From contig DXKH01000082.1 of the NCBI GenBank assembly GCA_019415335.1, positions 62,001 through 126,000 of the forward strand: a stretch of DNA of 64,000 nucleotides, written 5' to 3'. This DNA comes from Citrobacter sp. (GTDB taxonomy: Bacteria; Pseudomonadota; Gammaproteobacteria; Enterobacterales; Enterobacteriaceae). Position numbers and translations under genes: made by a program. How positions within the stretch are numbered: the stretch's first letter is position 1; each line of letters begins with the position of its first letter. Of the stretch, positions 9,792 to 19,651 are shown piece by piece. The notes under the pieces were generated by a model that searched no databases, had not been told where the DNA came from, and saw nothing but the letters and a program-made list of their open reading frames with translations.

Positions 9792-9805
9792 CAAAAGGAA
9801 ACGTT

Positions 9806-10900
9806 ATGTCGGCGGTGTCTCGTCTTTACCCTTTGTCATTGCTGGCCGGGCTGGTGCTGGCAGGATGTAGCAGTCAGCCCTCGCAACCGCTGAAAAAAGG
9901 CGAGAAACCGATCGATGTCGCGAGCGTGGTGCGCCAGAAAATGCCGGCCAGCGTGAAGGATCGGGACGGCTGGGCGCAGGATATCGCCACAACCTTTGAA
10001 AGCCAGAAGCTGGCGCCGACCGTGGAAAATATCTGTTCGGTGCTGGCGGTCGCGCAGCAGGAGTCCAGTTATCAGGCCGATCCCGTTGTTCCGGGGTTGA
10101 ACAAGATTGCCTGGAAGGAGATCGACCGACGTGCCGAACGGATGCATATTCCGGTTTTCCTGGTGCATACCGCGCTGAAAATCACCTCTCCGAACGGCAA
10201 AAGCTACAGCGAGCGTCTGGACTCGGTCAAAACGGAAAAACAGCTCAGCGCCATTTTTGATGATTTTATCAATATGGTGCCGATGGGACATACGCTGTTC
10301 GGTTCACTCAATCCGGTTCACACCGGTGGTCCGATGCAGGTCAGCATTGCGTTTGCCGAACAGCACAGCAAAGGGTATCCGTGGAAGATGGATGGAACGG
10401 TGCGCCAGGAAGTGTTCAGCCGTCGCGGTGGACTCTGGTTCGGAACCTACCATTTGCTCAATTACCCGGCTAACTACAGCGCACCGATTTTCCGCTTCGC
10501 CGACTTTAACGCCGGATGGTATGCCAGTCGGAATGCCGCGTTTCAGAATGCGGTCAGTAAAGCCAGCGGCGTCAAACTGGCGCTGGATGGCGACCTGATT
10601 GCCTACGGCAGTAAAGAAGCCGGTAAAACGGAGCTGGCGGTACGTAAACTGGCGGGAAAACTGGATCTCAGCGAGAGCGCGATCCGCCGTCAACTGGAGA
10701 AAGGCGACAGTCTCGCGTTTGAAGAGACGGCGCTTTATAAAAAGGTGTTTACACTTGCTGAAGCAAAGACAGGGAAGACATTACCGCGTGAAATGCTGCC
10801 CGGTATTCAACTGGAAAGCCCGAAAATCACCCGTAATCTCACCACCGCATGGTTTGCAAAACGGGTCGACGATCGTCGGGCGAAATGCATGGGGCAATAA
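9806..10900 (+). CDS. yaiW: Outer-membrane lipoprotein YaiW
   Basis: A DUF1615 lipoprotein that acts with SbmA in uptake of proline-rich peptides such as Bac7. The 364 residues start with a lipoprotein signal peptide ending in the lipobox L-A-G-C (C22) followed by SSQPSQ. The rest is soluble and periplasm-facing or surface-exposed. An ERR-containing early part and the block QVSIAFAEQHSKGYPW are typical of the family. It is co-transcribed with sbmA and converges on yaiY. Confidence 0.93.
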   Translation: MSAVSRLYPLSLLAGLVLAGCSSQPSQPLKKGEKPIDVASVVRQKMPASVKDRDGWAQDIATTFESQKLAPTVENICSVLAVAQQESSYQADPVVPGLNKIAWKEIDRRAERMHIPVFLVHTALKITSPNGKSYSERLDSVKTEKQLSAIFDDFINMVPMGHTLFGSLNPVHTGGPMQVSIAFAEQHSKGYPWKMDGTVRQEVFSRRGGLWFGTYHLLNYPANYSAPIFRFADFNAGWYASRNAAFQNAVSKASGVKLALDGDLIAYGSKEAGKTELAVRKLAGKLDLSESAIRRQLEKGDSLAFEETALYKKVFTLAEAKTGKTLPREMLPGIQLESPKITRNLTTAWFAKRVDDRRAKCMGQ

Positions 10901-10911
10901 CCGCCGGGCCA

Positions 10912-11220
10912 TTACTGGCGGCGGTAGCGCCAGCGCAGGATGGCGGCGATGACGCCGAAAATCAGGCTACCGACCAGAAACGGCACCAGACCAAAAATGG
11001 TCCCGACACCCAGCCCAATCTCCACGCGCGGGCGTCCTGTCTCTTGCACTTGCATCAGATGTTCATATACGCCAGGCGCGTGAACCAGCAGGTTCAGGAT
11101 CTGCGCCCCGACCCAAAAACAGAACAGAACAAATACGGCATAAGCGATGTTGCCTGGCGTAGAGGCGGTTTCTCGATGTTTCCCGTTAAACAAGGATTTT
11201 GAGAGAGTGAAATCAGCCAT
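10912..11220 (-). CDS. yaiY: DUF2755 inner-membrane protein YaiY
   Basis: A small membrane protein of unknown function, 102 residues. Two hydrophobic helices are visible (about 24-46 and 70-92), and the C-terminus is basic (WRYRRQ). An upstream in-frame ATG exists at 11259, but ATG 11220 has GAGGTC in front and gives exactly the K-12 length and N-terminus ([11 protein letters not shown]). It is convergent with yaiW, 11 bases apart. Confidence 0.92.
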   Translation of the reverse strand: MADFTLSKSLFNGKHRETASTPGNIAYAVFVLFCFWVGAQILNLLVHAPGVYEHLMQVQETGRPRVEIGLGVGTIFGLVPFLVGSLIFGVIAAILRWRYRRQ

Positions 11221-11476
11221 AAATGACCTCCGCGAGTAATTCTGCATCTCTGACACCATGCCAGTAACTTACCGTGAGTGTGACAGGTCATCGCGTTTGT
11301 CAATATCAGAATGATGGTAATTTCAGTCTGGGATGAATCCGGGATTGCAGATTTTTGTCAGTTGTCACAAATTGGTTACCTTAAATTAAATTTGGCAACA
11401 TTTAAGAAATTCCGCACACGACACAGACCGGTTTCCCGTAATATGCGACGATACTTTTTTTCGCTCAGGAGTTGCC

Positions 11477-11683
11477 ATGAACCTGCCTTTAAAAATACGC
11501 CGTGACTGGCACTACTACGCCTTTGCTATCGGCCTGATTTTTATTCTGAACGGTGTTGTTGGGCTGTTGGGGTTTGAAGCTAAAGGCTGGCAAACCTATG
11601 CCGTGGGGCTGGTGACCTGGATCGTCAGTTTCTGGCTGGCAGGATTGATTATTCGTCGTCGCGTGGAGGATGACGCGGCGTAA
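11477..11683 (+). CDS. yaiZ: DUF2754 small membrane protein YaiZ
   Basis: A 68-residue protein with two transmembrane helices (about 14-33 and 38-60) and an R-R-R cytoplasmic motif before an acidic tail. Its function is unknown. ATG 11477 follows CAGGAG. It lies between yaiY and ddlA exactly as in K-12 and is convergent with ddlA. Confidence 0.92.
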   Translation: MNLPLKIRRDWHYYAFAIGLIFILNGVVGLLGFEAKGWQTYAVGLVTWIVSFWLAGLIIRRRVEDDAA

Positions 11684-11710
11684 GCCTGACAGTCAAACGC
11701 CGTCAGGCTT
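11682..11710. terminator. Hairpin between convergent yaiZ and ddlA
   Basis: A perfect nine-base stem AAGCCTGAC/GTCAGGCTT overlaps the yaiZ stop codon and precedes the ddlA stop. There is no T-run on either side, so it is a weak or factor-assisted terminator, or a message-protecting hairpin. Confidence 0.45.
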
Positions 11711-11726
11711 ACCGGGAAAGTGCAGA

Positions 11727-12821
11727 TTACATCGTCGTTTTCAGCGCGTTATCCGCAGCGTGTCGCTCCAGCGCCAGTTCGATCAAACGGGTGATCAAAT
11801 CGGTGTAACCTAAGCCGCTGGCCTGCCAGAGCTTCGGATACATGCTGATGTTGGTGAAGCCTGGCAGGGTGTTGATCTCGTTGATCACCACCTCGTTGTC
11901 GGCGGTTAAGAAGACATCAACGCGCGCCATGCCGGCGCAACCCAGCGTCTGATAAGCCTGAATGGCGATCTCGCGGATTTTGTCGTTGATGTGGGGATCA
12001 ATCGCCGCAGGAACGACCACTTTCGCGCCGTTATCATCAATGTATTTGGTGTCGTAGGCGTAGAAATCACTGTTGAGCACGATCTCGCCACAGGTGCTGG
12101 CCTGCGGATGATCGTTGCCCAGCACCGCGCACTCGATCTCGCGCCCCTTGATCCCTTGCTCCACCACCACTTTGTGATCGAACTCGAACGCGAGGTCGAC
12201 CGCTTGTGCGTACTGCGCTTCGCTGGTAACTTTGCTGACCCCGACAGACGATCCCTGATTGGCCGGCTTAACGAACAGCGGCAGGCCAAGACGGGCTTCC
12301 ACCTCGGCAAAGCTTATCGAGTTGCGGTTGGCGCGCGTCAGCGTAATAAACGGCGCGATATTCAGTCCGGCATCACGTAACAAGCGTTTGGTGACGTCTT
12401 TATCCATGCACGCTGCTGAGCCCAGCACGTCGGAGCCGACGAAGGGCAGATTCGCCACGCGCAGCATTCCCTGCAGGGAACCATCTTCACCCAGCGTGCC
12501 GTGCACAATCGGGAAAATCACGTCCACGGTCGGCAGCGGCTGACCATTCTGTGGATCAATCAACTGTTGCTCGTGTCGGCCCGGAACCTGCGCAAGGCTG
12601 GTCGCAGAAGGACGCAGCGCAATATGCGCCGGATCGTTTGCATTGAGCAGATAATTGTTGGCATCGCTGACGTGCCACTGCCCTTGCTTATCAATGCCTA
12701 ACAGCACGACGTCAAAGCGGGTCTTGTCGATGGCATCGACAATATTTTTTGCCGATTGCAATGACACTTCATGTTCCGCTGATTTACCACCAAATACGAT
12801 TCCTACCCGCAACTTTGCCAT
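11727..12821 (-). CDS. ddlA: D-alanine--D-alanine ligase A
   Basis: An ATP-grasp enzyme that makes D-Ala-D-Ala for the peptidoglycan stem peptide in the cytoplasm. The start [20 protein letters not shown] at 12821 gives the K-12 length of 364; an in-frame upstream codon at 12863 is unsupported. Family motifs include VFPIVHG-like [13 protein letters not shown], the ATP-grasp loop [11 protein letters not shown] and the metal-binding [10 protein letters not shown] near residue 315. The gene is divergent from an extensin-like peptidase-fold gene, with only about 100 bp of shared promoter DNA. Confidence 0.96.
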   Translation of the reverse strand: MAKLRVGIVFGGKSAEHEVSLQSAKNIVDAIDKTRFDVVLLGIDKQGQWHVSDANNYLLNANDPAHIALRPSATSLAQVPGRHEQQLIDPQNGQPLPTVDVIFPIVHGTLGEDGSLQGMLRVANLPFVGSDVLGSAACMDKDVTKRLLRDAGLNIAPFITLTRANRNSISFAEVEARLGLPLFVKPANQGSSVGVSKVTSEAQYAQAVDLAFEFDHKVVVEQGIKGREIECAVLGNDHPQASTCGEIVLNSDFYAYDTKYIDDNGAKVVVPAAIDPHINDKIREIAIQAYQTLGCAGMARVDVFLTADNEVVINEINTLPGFTNISMYPKLWQASGLGYTDLITRLIELALERHAADNALKTTM

Positions 12822-12925
12822 CTTAAACCCATTCCTTCGAACGCAAAGCGTATACATTACCACGACAAAACGAGGGATTCGCGGGCTTCTGCCATAATGT
12901 TAGAGGGAATAGCACGGGAGGGAGT

Positions 12926-13609
12926 GTGAGAGGAAAAGTCTGGCTGACGATGATGATTCTGGGCGTGGCGTGTGGCGTGGGATATCGCTATTTGCCGTCT
13001 TATTACGACCCGCTCGCCCCACTTGCGTTATCTGACCCGCCAAACTGGCTCACCCAATTTAAGCTTAAACGTCTGACGCCGGCGCGTTGTCAGACGCTGT
13101 TGCAGCAGGCAAACGAGCAGAAGCTGATCACGTCGCAGTCCGTGGCTGACAGCGCGGGTGAATGCCCTTTAACCGACGTAGTACGGGTGCGGGATTTTGG
13201 CGCAGTCAAACTGAGCAGCAGCTTTCTTGCCTCCTGTCCGTTAGCACTGCGTTCCGCGCTGTATGTCAGGCAGCAGGCTGCGCCGTTGACGGAACAGATG
13301 ATGATGAGCCCACTGACCCGGATCGAGCATCTTGGCAGCTTTGCCTGCCGCAATATTTACCATCGCCCTGATGCACGCCGTAGCGAACACGCCAGCGCAC
13401 AGGCTCTGGATATCAGCGGCTTTGTCCTTGCCGACGGGCGACACGTCACCGTTCTGCGCGGCTGGAAGCAGGAAGAAAGCGCACCGTGGCTGCGGGCGCT
13501 GCTCAGCGCAAGCTGTCAATACTATGGCAACGGTTTAGGACCGGACTACAACGCCGCCCACGCCAACCATTTTCACCTGGGGATGAGGGGAGTTGGCCTC
13601 TGTCGCTAA
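12926..13609 (+). CDS. Extensin-like C-terminal domain protein (putative envelope zinc peptidase)
   Basis: A 227-residue protein with an N-terminal signal anchor (about 5-22) and an extensin-like C-terminal domain. Residues H155-x6-D162 (SEHASAQALD) and H215-x-H217 (AHANHFHLG) reproduce the zinc-ligand pattern of M15/LAS-type D,D-carboxypeptidases, whose fold this domain resembles. Six cysteines (55, 80, 104, 141, 197, 226) suggest disulfides outside the cytoplasm. The likely start is GTG at 12926 behind GGGAGGGA. Being next to and divergent from ddlA hints at cell-wall peptide work; that role is inference. Confidence 0.82.
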   Translation: MRGKVWLTMMILGVACGVGYRYLPSYYDPLAPLALSDPPNWLTQFKLKRLTPARCQTLLQQANEQKLITSQSVADSAGECPLTDVVRVRDFGAVKLSSSFLASCPLALRSALYVRQQAAPLTEQMMMSPLTRIEHLGSFACRNIYHRPDARRSEHASAQALDISGFVLADGRHVTVLRGWKQEESAPWLRALLSASCQYYGNGLGPDYNAAHANHFHLGMRGVGLCR

Positions 13610-13777
13610 GCATAAAGCCCTGTAGCGCGTTGGGTTTTAATGTGATGTATTTCACAAATCTGGTGAACGGGGAGATAAAATAGCAAATTGCGCTGCAGCG
13701 TACCTCTGGATCCCCCGACAGGCGGGGAGATTGGTAAACTAACCGGCGTTTTCTGCTATTTATCACGATGAGCGTTT

Positions 13778-14983
13778 ATGGAATCCTGGAAAGTTAATCT
13801 TATTTCCGTCTGGTTCGGCTGCTTTTTTACCGGTCTGGCAATCAGTCAAATCCTGCCGTTTTTGCCGCTGTATATTTCGCAGCTTGGAGTGACCTCCCAC
13901 GAAGCGCTCTCGATGTGGTCTGGTCTGACTTTTAGTGTCACATTTTTAATCTCCGCGATTGTCTCTCCGCTCTGGGGGAGCCTGGCCGATCGTAAAGGTC
14001 GCAAGCTGATGCTGCTGCGCGCCTCGCTCGGCATGGCGATTGCGATACTGCTGCAGGCTTTTGCCACCAACGTCTGGCAGCTTTTCCTGTTGCGCGGCAT
14101 CATGGGCTTAACGTCTGGCTATATTCCTAACGCGATGGCGCTGGTGGCGTCTCAGGTGCCCCGTGAACGTAGCGGATGGGCGCTCAGTACGCTGGCGACT
14201 GCGCAAATCAGCGGCGTGATTGGCGGCCCGCTGATGGGCGGTTTTATTGCCGATCATGTGGGTTTACGCCCGGTCTTTTTTATCACCGCAATGCTGCTGG
14301 TTGTCAGCTTTATGGTCACGCTCTTTTTGATTAAAGAAGGCGTGCGTCCGACGCTGAAAAAGAGCGAACGATTGAGCGGTAAAGCCGTATTTGCGTCGCT
14401 GCCGTATCCGGCGCTGGTGATCAGCCTGTTTTTCACCACGCTGGTGATTCAGTTGTGCAATGGTTCAATCAGCCCGATTCTGGCGCTATTTATTAAGTCG
14501 ATGGCCCCGGACAGTCAGAATATTGCGTTCTTGAGTGGGTTAATTGCCTCGGTGCCCGGGGTCTCCGCGCTTATCTCCGCCCCCCGGCTGGGTAAACTCG
14601 GGGATCGCATCGGTACCGAAAGGATCCTGATGGCGACGCTGATTTGTGCGGTTGTGCTGTTTTTTGCCATGTCGTGGGTTACGACGCCCTTCCAGCTCGG
14701 GGTATTACGTTTTCTGCTTGGTTTTGCCGATGGCGCCATGCTGCCGGCAGTTCAGACGCTGCTGGTCAAATACTCCAGTGACCAAATAACCGGGCGTATT
14801 TTTGGTTATAACCAGTCATTTATGTATCTTGGCAACGTCGCTGGCCCGCTGATGGGCGCAACGGTATCAGCCATGGCGGGATTTCGTTGGGTATTTATTG
14901 CCACCGCGGTCATCGTGATGATTAACATTTGTCAGTTAGCCCTTGTCTTGCGTCAGCGGCGAAATACGCGCAAGCGGGCGTGA
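13778..14983 (+). CDS. MdtG-like MFS drug exporter (DHA1 family)
   Basis: A twelve-helix major facilitator of 401 residues that is probably a proton-driven drug exporter in the inner membrane. The loop 2-3 signature [15 protein letters not shown] (about residues 67-81) and motif C-type GGPLMGG (about 148-154) mark the DHA1 drug-proton antiporters. It strongly resembles E. coli MdtG in the stretches [13 protein letters not shown] and RPVFFITA, but starts without MdtG's N-terminal extension. I take it as an MdtG paralogue, not the resident mdtG, which lies elsewhere in K-12. The substrate is unknown. It stands alone between the extensin-like gene and iraP. Confidence 0.82.
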   Translation: MESWKVNLISVWFGCFFTGLAISQILPFLPLYISQLGVTSHEALSMWSGLTFSVTFLISAIVSPLWGSLADRKGRKLMLLRASLGMAIAILLQAFATNVWQLFLLRGIMGLTSGYIPNAMALVASQVPRERSGWALSTLATAQISGVIGGPLMGGFIADHVGLRPVFFITAMLLVVSFMVTLFLIKEGVRPTLKKSERLSGKAVFASLPYPALVISLFFTTLVIQLCNGSISPILALFIKSMAPDSQNIAFLSGLIASVPGVSALISAPRLGKLGDRIGTERILMATLICAVVLFFAMSWVTTPFQLGVLRFLLGFADGAMLPAVQTLLVKYSSDQITGRIFGYNQSFMYLGNVAGPLMGATVSAMAGFRWVFIATAVIVMINICQLALVLRQRRNTRKRA

Positions 14984-15234
14984 CGCGGTTAAAAAAATAA
15001 CTTAAGTAAAATTAGTCATTTTTCTATCATAACTTTAGATTATGGTCAGGGGTGACTATTTTATTCCTGACTTTAATTCTGGGATTTGTTTTCTGCGAGA
15101 AACGTTTCGCTCACCGTATTCTGTGATTATTTACGCAAAGTCTTTCCTTTCTTATAAAAATACTACTTTCAGACTCTAGGCAGCATGGATTCATAGTGAT
15201 ACCGTCAGCCTTCTTTAGATAAGGAAATGCGGTC

Positions 15235-15495
15235 ATGAAAAATCTAATAGCTGAGTTGTTGCTTAAGCTTGCCCAGAAAGAGGAAGAGTCGAAAGAACTG
15301 GTTGCTCAGGTAGAAGCATTAGAGATTATCGTTACAGCGATGCTGCGCAATATGGCTCAGAACGAGCAGCAACTGCTGATTCATCAGGTAGAGGGCGCGC
15401 TTGACGGCGTAAAGCCCGATGCCAGCGTTCCGGATAACGATACGGAGTTGCTGCGCCGGTATGTACAGAAGTTGTTGAGGCATCCTCGTTACTAG
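15235..15495 (+). CDS. iraP: Anti-adaptor protein IraP
   Basis: A small cytoplasmic protein that binds RssB and so blocks delivery of sigma-S (RpoS) to ClpXP, stabilising RpoS during phosphate starvation. The 86 residues start with a coiled-coil-forming, Glu/Lys-rich helix (about 1-50, [20 protein letters not shown]) and equal the K-12 length. ATG 15235 follows AAGGA. Its position just before phoA fits its role in phosphate stress; in K-12 its promoter responds to ppGpp. Confidence 0.93.
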   Translation: MKNLIAELLLKLAQKEEESKELVAQVEALEIIVTAMLRNMAQNEQQLLIHQVEGALDGVKPDASVPDNDTELLRRYVQKLLRHPRY

Positions 15496-15513
15496 TTATA
15501 TTCAGTTTCTATG

Positions 15514-15531
15514 CTGTCATAAACCTGTCAT
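15514..15531 (+). promoter_or_regulatory. Pho box of phoA
   Basis: Two 7-mers CTGTCAT at 15514-15520 and 15525-15531 are separated by AAAC, matching the PhoB-binding direct repeat (CTGTCATA-A/T-A). A TATAGT -10 element follows at 15542-15547, with the Pho box in place of a -35 as in known PhoB promoters. Confidence 0.9.
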
Positions 15532-15594
15532 GTCAGAGACCTATAGTCGCTTTGTTTTTTATTTTAAGTGTATTAAGTACATGGAGAAAATAAA

Positions 15595-17010
15595 GTGAAA
15601 CAAAGCGCTATCGCTCTTGCATTGTTACCTCTGCTGTATATCCCTGTTAGCCATTCTGAAACTTCCTCAATGTCGGTCCTCAACAACCGTGCGGCACAAG
15701 GGGATATTACAACGCCAGGCGGAGCTCGCCGATTATCGGCCGATCAAACACAAGCATTGCGCGAATCACTGAATGATAAACCGGCTAAAAATATTATTTT
15801 ATTGATTGGCGATGGTATGGGTGATTCAGAAATTACCGCGGCGCGAAATTATGCTGAAGGCGCGGGTGGTTATTTTAAAGGGATCGATGCCTTACCGCTA
15901 ACCGGCCAATACACCCACTATGCGCTGGATAAAAAAACCGGTAAGCCGGATTACGTGACGGATTCTGCTGCATCGGCAACCGCATGGAGCACCGGTGTGA
16001 AAACCTATAACGGCGCGCTGGGCGTCGATATCCACGAAAAAGATCATACAACGCTGCTGGAAATGGCGAAGGCGGCGGGACTGGCGACGGGTAACGTCTC
16101 AACCGCTGAACTGCAGGACGCCACGCCTGCTGCGCTGGTGGCGCACGTGACGTCACGTAAATGCTATGGCCCGAGCGTGACGAGCGAAAAATGCCCGACG
16201 AATGCGCTGGAAAAAGGCGGCAAAGGCTCGATCACTGAACAACTGCTGAATGTCCGCGCGGATGTGACGCTGGGCGGCGGCGCGAAAACGTTCGCTGAAA
16301 CCGCAACGGCCGGCGAGTGGCAGGGTAAAACGCTGCGTGAGCAGGCCGAGGCCCGTGGTTACCAGTTGGTCGGCGATGCGGCCTCGCTGGCGGCTGTCGG
16401 CGAAGCCAACCAGGACAAACCGCTGCTGGGGCTATTCTCTGACGGTAACATGCCGGTGCGCTGGGAAGGCCCCAAAGCGTCTTATCACGGCAATATTGAT
16501 AAGCCTGCCGTGACCTGTACCCCGAATCCAAAACGCGACGAGAGCGTGCCGACGCTGGCGCAAATGACTGACAAAGCCATTGAGTTGCTCAGCAAAAATG
16601 AGAAGGGATTCTTCCTGCAGGTGGAAGGGGCCTCTATCGATAAACAGGATCACGCCGCTAACCCTTGCGGACAGATTGGCGAGACGGTGGATCTGGACGA
16701 AGCCGTACAGCGTGCACTGGCCTTTGCGAAGAAAGAAGGTAACACGCTGGTGATCGTCACCGCCGATCACGCCCACGCCAGCCAGATCGTCGCGCCGGAA
16801 ACAAAAGCGCCGGGTCTGACCCAGGCATTGAACACCAAAGATGGTGCTGTGATGGTGATCAGCTACGGCAACTCTGAAGAGGAATCTCAGGAGCATACGG
16901 GTAGTCAGTTGCGTATTGCAGCCTACGGTCCTCATGCGGCCAACGTGGTCGGGCTGACCGATCAAACCGACCTGTTCTATACCATGAAAGCGGCACTAGG
17001 CCTGAAATAA
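15595..17010 (+). CDS. phoA: Alkaline phosphatase
   Basis: A periplasmic zinc/magnesium phosphomonoesterase that frees phosphate during starvation. It starts with GTG at 15595, as in E. coli, and has a signal peptide of about 21 residues ([20 protein letters not shown]). The active-site serine is S124 of the precursor in [10 protein letters not shown], and the metal-binding D73 is in LIGDGMGD. A further metal histidine is in [11 protein letters not shown]. The 471 residues equal the K-12 precursor length. A Pho box precedes it and psiF follows. Confidence 0.96.
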   Translation: MKQSAIALALLPLLYIPVSHSETSSMSVLNNRAAQGDITTPGGARRLSADQTQALRESLNDKPAKNIILLIGDGMGDSEITAARNYAEGAGGYFKGIDALPLTGQYTHYALDKKTGKPDYVTDSAASATAWSTGVKTYNGALGVDIHEKDHTTLLEMAKAAGLATGNVSTAELQDATPAALVAHVTSRKCYGPSVTSEKCPTNALEKGGKGSITEQLLNVRADVTLGGGAKTFAETATAGEWQGKTLREQAEARGYQLVGDAASLAAVGEANQDKPLLGLFSDGNMPVRWEGPKASYHGNIDKPAVTCTPNPKRDESVPTLAQMTDKAIELLSKNEKGFFLQVEGASIDKQDHAANPCGQIGETVDLDEAVQRALAFAKKEGNTLVIVTADHAHASQIVAPETKAPGLTQALNTKDGAVMVISYGNSEEESQEHTGSQLRIAAYGPHAANVVGLTDQTDLFYTMKAALGLK

Positions 17011-17014
17011 TCCA

Positions 17015-17055
17015 ACCCCCGGCAGGATAACTTTTGCTGTCGGGTGGTTTTTTTA
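17015..17055 (+). terminator. Terminator between phoA and psiF
   Basis: An imperfect stem (AACCCCCGGCAG against CTGTCGGGTGGTT) is followed by seven T residues. psiF is known to be phosphate-starvation induced, so this probably lets only part of the transcription through. Confidence 0.65.
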
Positions 17056-17138
17056 TCGTTAGCAGCCAGACTTATCTGACTATCCCCACGTTTACCCGCG
17101 GGAGAGAGTCGAGTGAATACTCAAAAAAGGATGGTGCT

Positions 17139-17459
17139 ATGAAAATAACATTACTGGTTACCCTATTGTTTGGTTTGATCTTTTTAACGACCGTTGGTGC
17201 GGCAGAGAAAACATTAACCCCGCAGCAGCAGCGCATGACCACCTGCAATCAACAGGCGACGGCGAAAACGTTGAAAGGAGATGCCCGTAAGACGTACATG
17301 AGCGATTGCCTTAAAAACAGCAAGTCAGCTCCCGGTGAAAAAAGCCTGACGCCGCAACAGCAAAAAATGCGCGAGTGCAACGTCCAGGCGACGGAACAAT
17401 CGCTGAAAGGTGACGACCGCAGTAAGTTTATGAGTGCCTGCCTGAAGAAAGCGGCCTAG
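17139..17459 (+). CDS. psiF: Phosphate-starvation-inducible protein PsiF
   Basis: A small exported protein of unknown function, 106 residues. It has a cleavable signal peptide (about 1-21, ending VGA-A) and two tandem copies of the PsiF repeat, at about 26-60 and 69-104. Each copy holds LTPQQQ-(R/K)-M, a CN-Q-A-T motif, LKGD-R and a second cysteine. ATG 17139 gives the K-12 N-terminus; an in-frame codon about 105 bases upstream lies in the phoA terminator and is unlikely. It follows phoA as in K-12. Confidence 0.93.
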   Translation: MKITLLVTLLFGLIFLTTVGAAEKTLTPQQQRMTTCNQQATAKTLKGDARKTYMSDCLKNSKSAPGEKSLTPQQQKMRECNVQATEQSLKGDDRSKFMSACLKKAA

Positions 17460-17476
17460 CGCCGACATAGTGCTAA

Positions 17477-17504
17477 CGGGTGAGCAAAGAAAAACGCTCA
17501 CCCG
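17477..17504 (+). terminator. Hairpin after psiF
   Basis: A perfect nine-base stem CGGGTGAGC/GCTCACCCG with a ten-base A-rich loop. It lacks a clear T-run, so its strength as a terminator is uncertain. Confidence 0.5.
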
Positions 17505-17577
17505 AAATATCATACTTTCCCCGCCAGACCCGTCTCTATAATTTGGGAAAATTGTTTCAGAATGTTCCCAAAAAATA

Positions 17578-18678
17578 ATGAATGACGAAAACTTTTACAA
17601 AAAAGCGGTCGACCTGGATGAAGAGTCTCTTTCATCGCAGCAAAATGACCATCAACGCTCTGGACTGCGATTCGCCCGGCGAGTGAGAGTGCCGCGCGCA
17701 GTGGCGCTGGGAGGGATGTTTTTCCCTGTCGCCGCCGCGCTGGTCGCGAATCCTGTCCCCGGAGTGTGGTGGTTGTTGTTGGTGGGATGGGCGTTTGTCT
17801 GGCCGCACCTGGCCTGGCAGATCGCCAGCAGAGCCATCGATCCGCTGAGTCGGGAATTTGCCAATTTAAAAACAGATGCGGTCCTCGCCGGAATGTGGGT
17901 TGGTCTGATGGGGGCCAATGCGCTGCCCTCCACTGCGCTGTTAATGATCATCTGTATGAATCTGATGGGCGCAGGCGGTGTGCGACTGTTTGTTGCCGGA
18001 CTCGCCCTGATGGTGGTTGCTTGTCTGGTCACATTGCAGTTGACGGGGGCTTCTCTGGCCTTAAGCAGCGCGCCGCTGGAAGGGGCGCTGACGCTGCCGG
18101 TCATGGTGATTTACCCGCTGTTATTCTCCTGGGTCAGCTATCAGGCCGCGACAAAACTGGCGCAGCATAAGCGCCGGTTGCAGGTGATGAGCACCTGTGA
18201 CGGTATGACAGGGGTTTACAACCGGCGGCACTGGGAAATATTACTGCGCAACGAATTTGAGCACAGTCGTCGCCAGCATCGGGATGCCACGCTGCTGATC
18301 ATTGATATCGACCACTTCAAGAGCATCAACGATACCTGGGGACATGACGTTGGCGATGAAGCCATTCTGGCGCTAACCCAACAGTTGAGAATGACCCTGC
18401 GCGGGAGCGATGTGATCGGGCGTTTTGGTGGCGATGAATTTGCGGTGATTATGTGCGGCACGCCAGCGGAGAGCGCCATCGCGGCGATGTCACGGGTTCA
18501 CGAGGGATTACGCGGGTTACGCCTGGCCTGCGCGCCGCAGGTCATTCTACATATCAGCGTCGGGGTTGCGCCGTTAACACCGCAGTTTGGTCACTATCGG
18601 GAATGGCTGAAATCAGCCGATCTGGCGCTCTACAAAGCAAAGAATGCCGGACGTAACCGCACCGAAGTCGCGGCCTGA
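17578..18678 (+). CDS. dgcC: Diguanylate cyclase DgcC (AdrA)
   Basis: An inner-membrane diguanylate cyclase that makes the c-di-GMP needed for BcsA-driven cellulose synthesis, downstream of CsgD. The 366 residues have an N-terminal MASE2 domain of several helices (about 40-185) and a C-terminal GGDEF domain. The active site is RFGGDEF at 282-288, and an inhibitory I-site RxxD (RGSD) stands five residues before it. The K-12 protein as I remember it begins five codons earlier (MFPKI). Here that ATG (17562) is out of frame because of an A6 run and ends at 17585, so translation should begin at 17578, which has no clear Shine-Dalgarno sequence. Confidence 0.92.
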   Translation: MNDENFYKKAVDLDEESLSSQQNDHQRSGLRFARRVRVPRAVALGGMFFPVAAALVANPVPGVWWLLLVGWAFVWPHLAWQIASRAIDPLSREFANLKTDAVLAGMWVGLMGANALPSTALLMIICMNLMGAGGVRLFVAGLALMVVACLVTLQLTGASLALSSAPLEGALTLPVMVIYPLLFSWVSYQAATKLAQHKRRLQVMSTCDGMTGVYNRRHWEILLRNEFEHSRRQHRDATLLIIDIDHFKSINDTWGHDVGDEAILALTQQLRMTLRGSDVIGRFGGDEFAVIMCGTPAESAIAAMSRVHEGLRGLRLACAPQVILHISVGVAPLTPQFGHYREWLKSADLALYKAKNAGRNRTEVAA

Positions 18679-18693
18679 CGTCCGGTTGTCCAC

Positions 18694-19503
18694 TCAGGAT
18701 TTACTGAGTTTCTCTGACTTCTCCATACACTTCGCCATTGCTTCAATCACCGCAGCACGAAATCCTCGCTCTTCCAGTACGCGGACCGCTTCAATCGTCG
18801 TGCCGCCAGGCGAACAGACCATATCTTTCAGTACGCCAGGATGTTCACCGGTTTCCAGTACCATCTTCGCGGATCCCATGACCGCCTGAGCAGCAAATTT
18901 GTAAGCCTGCGCGCGCGGCATACCGCCCAGTACAGCGGCATCTGCCATCGCTTCGATAAACATGAAGACATACGCCGGGGCAGAGCCGCTGACGCCAACC
19001 ACCGGGTGAATCATCGACTCGGCAATCACTTCGGCTTCGCCAAAGCAGCGGAAAATATTCAGCACGTCAGCGGTATCTTCCGGGGTAACCAGCGCGTTCG
19101 GCGTCACTGAGGTCATTCCGGCATTGACCAGCGACGGCGTGTTCGGCATTGCGCGTACGATTTTCCGGTCGTGGCCCAGTGCACGGGCGAGTTGATCGAG
19201 GGTGACGCCTGCCGCAATAGAGACCACCAGCGACTCTTTGTTGAGGCTGGAGGTTATCTCGCTGAGCACTTTGATCATAATGCCCGGCTTCACGGCGCCG
19301 AAAACAATATCCGCTACCAGGGCGACTTCCTGGGCGGACTGCGCGACGTTGATCCCATACTGATCGTGCAACGCGGCAACTTTATCGGGGGAAGGGGTGT
19401 AGACCCAGATCTGGCCAGGCAGCACCTGACCGCTGGCAATCAGGCCGCCGAGGATCGCTTTCCCCATATTACCGCAGCCGATAAAACCGATTTTCTTCTC
19501 CAT
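18694..19503 (-). CDS. proC: Pyrroline-5-carboxylate reductase
   Basis: Catalyses the last step of proline synthesis, reducing pyrroline-5-carboxylate with NADPH in the cytoplasm. The 269 residues equal the K-12 length. The N-terminal Rossmann loop is G9-x-G11-x-x-G14 (IGFIGCGNMGKAI). The C-terminal P5CR dimerisation part carries the SPGGTTIEAVRVLEERGFR signature near residue 225. It is convergent with dgcC, with 15 bp between the stops. Confidence 0.96.
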   Translation of the reverse strand: MEKKIGFIGCGNMGKAILGGLIASGQVLPGQIWVYTPSPDKVAALHDQYGINVAQSAQEVALVADIVFGAVKPGIMIKVLSEITSSLNKESLVVSIAAGVTLDQLARALGHDRKIVRAMPNTPSLVNAGMTSVTPNALVTPEDTADVLNIFRCFGEAEVIAESMIHPVVGVSGSAPAYVFMFIEAMADAAVLGGMPRAQAYKFAAQAVMGSAKMVLETGEHPGVLKDMVCSPGGTTIEAVRVLEERGFRAAVIEAMAKCMEKSEKLSKS

Positions 19504-19651
19504 CTCGTCACTCCCTATGGGTGATAGTTCTTGTTTTGTTTGATAAAGCCTAGCTTAGCGCGGATTGAAAGGCGCATGAAGGATAAACAGCACTTTGCCG
19601 TAGCGCAAAAGCACGAGACAATAGCCGATTGCACAAGAGACAGGAGACAGT

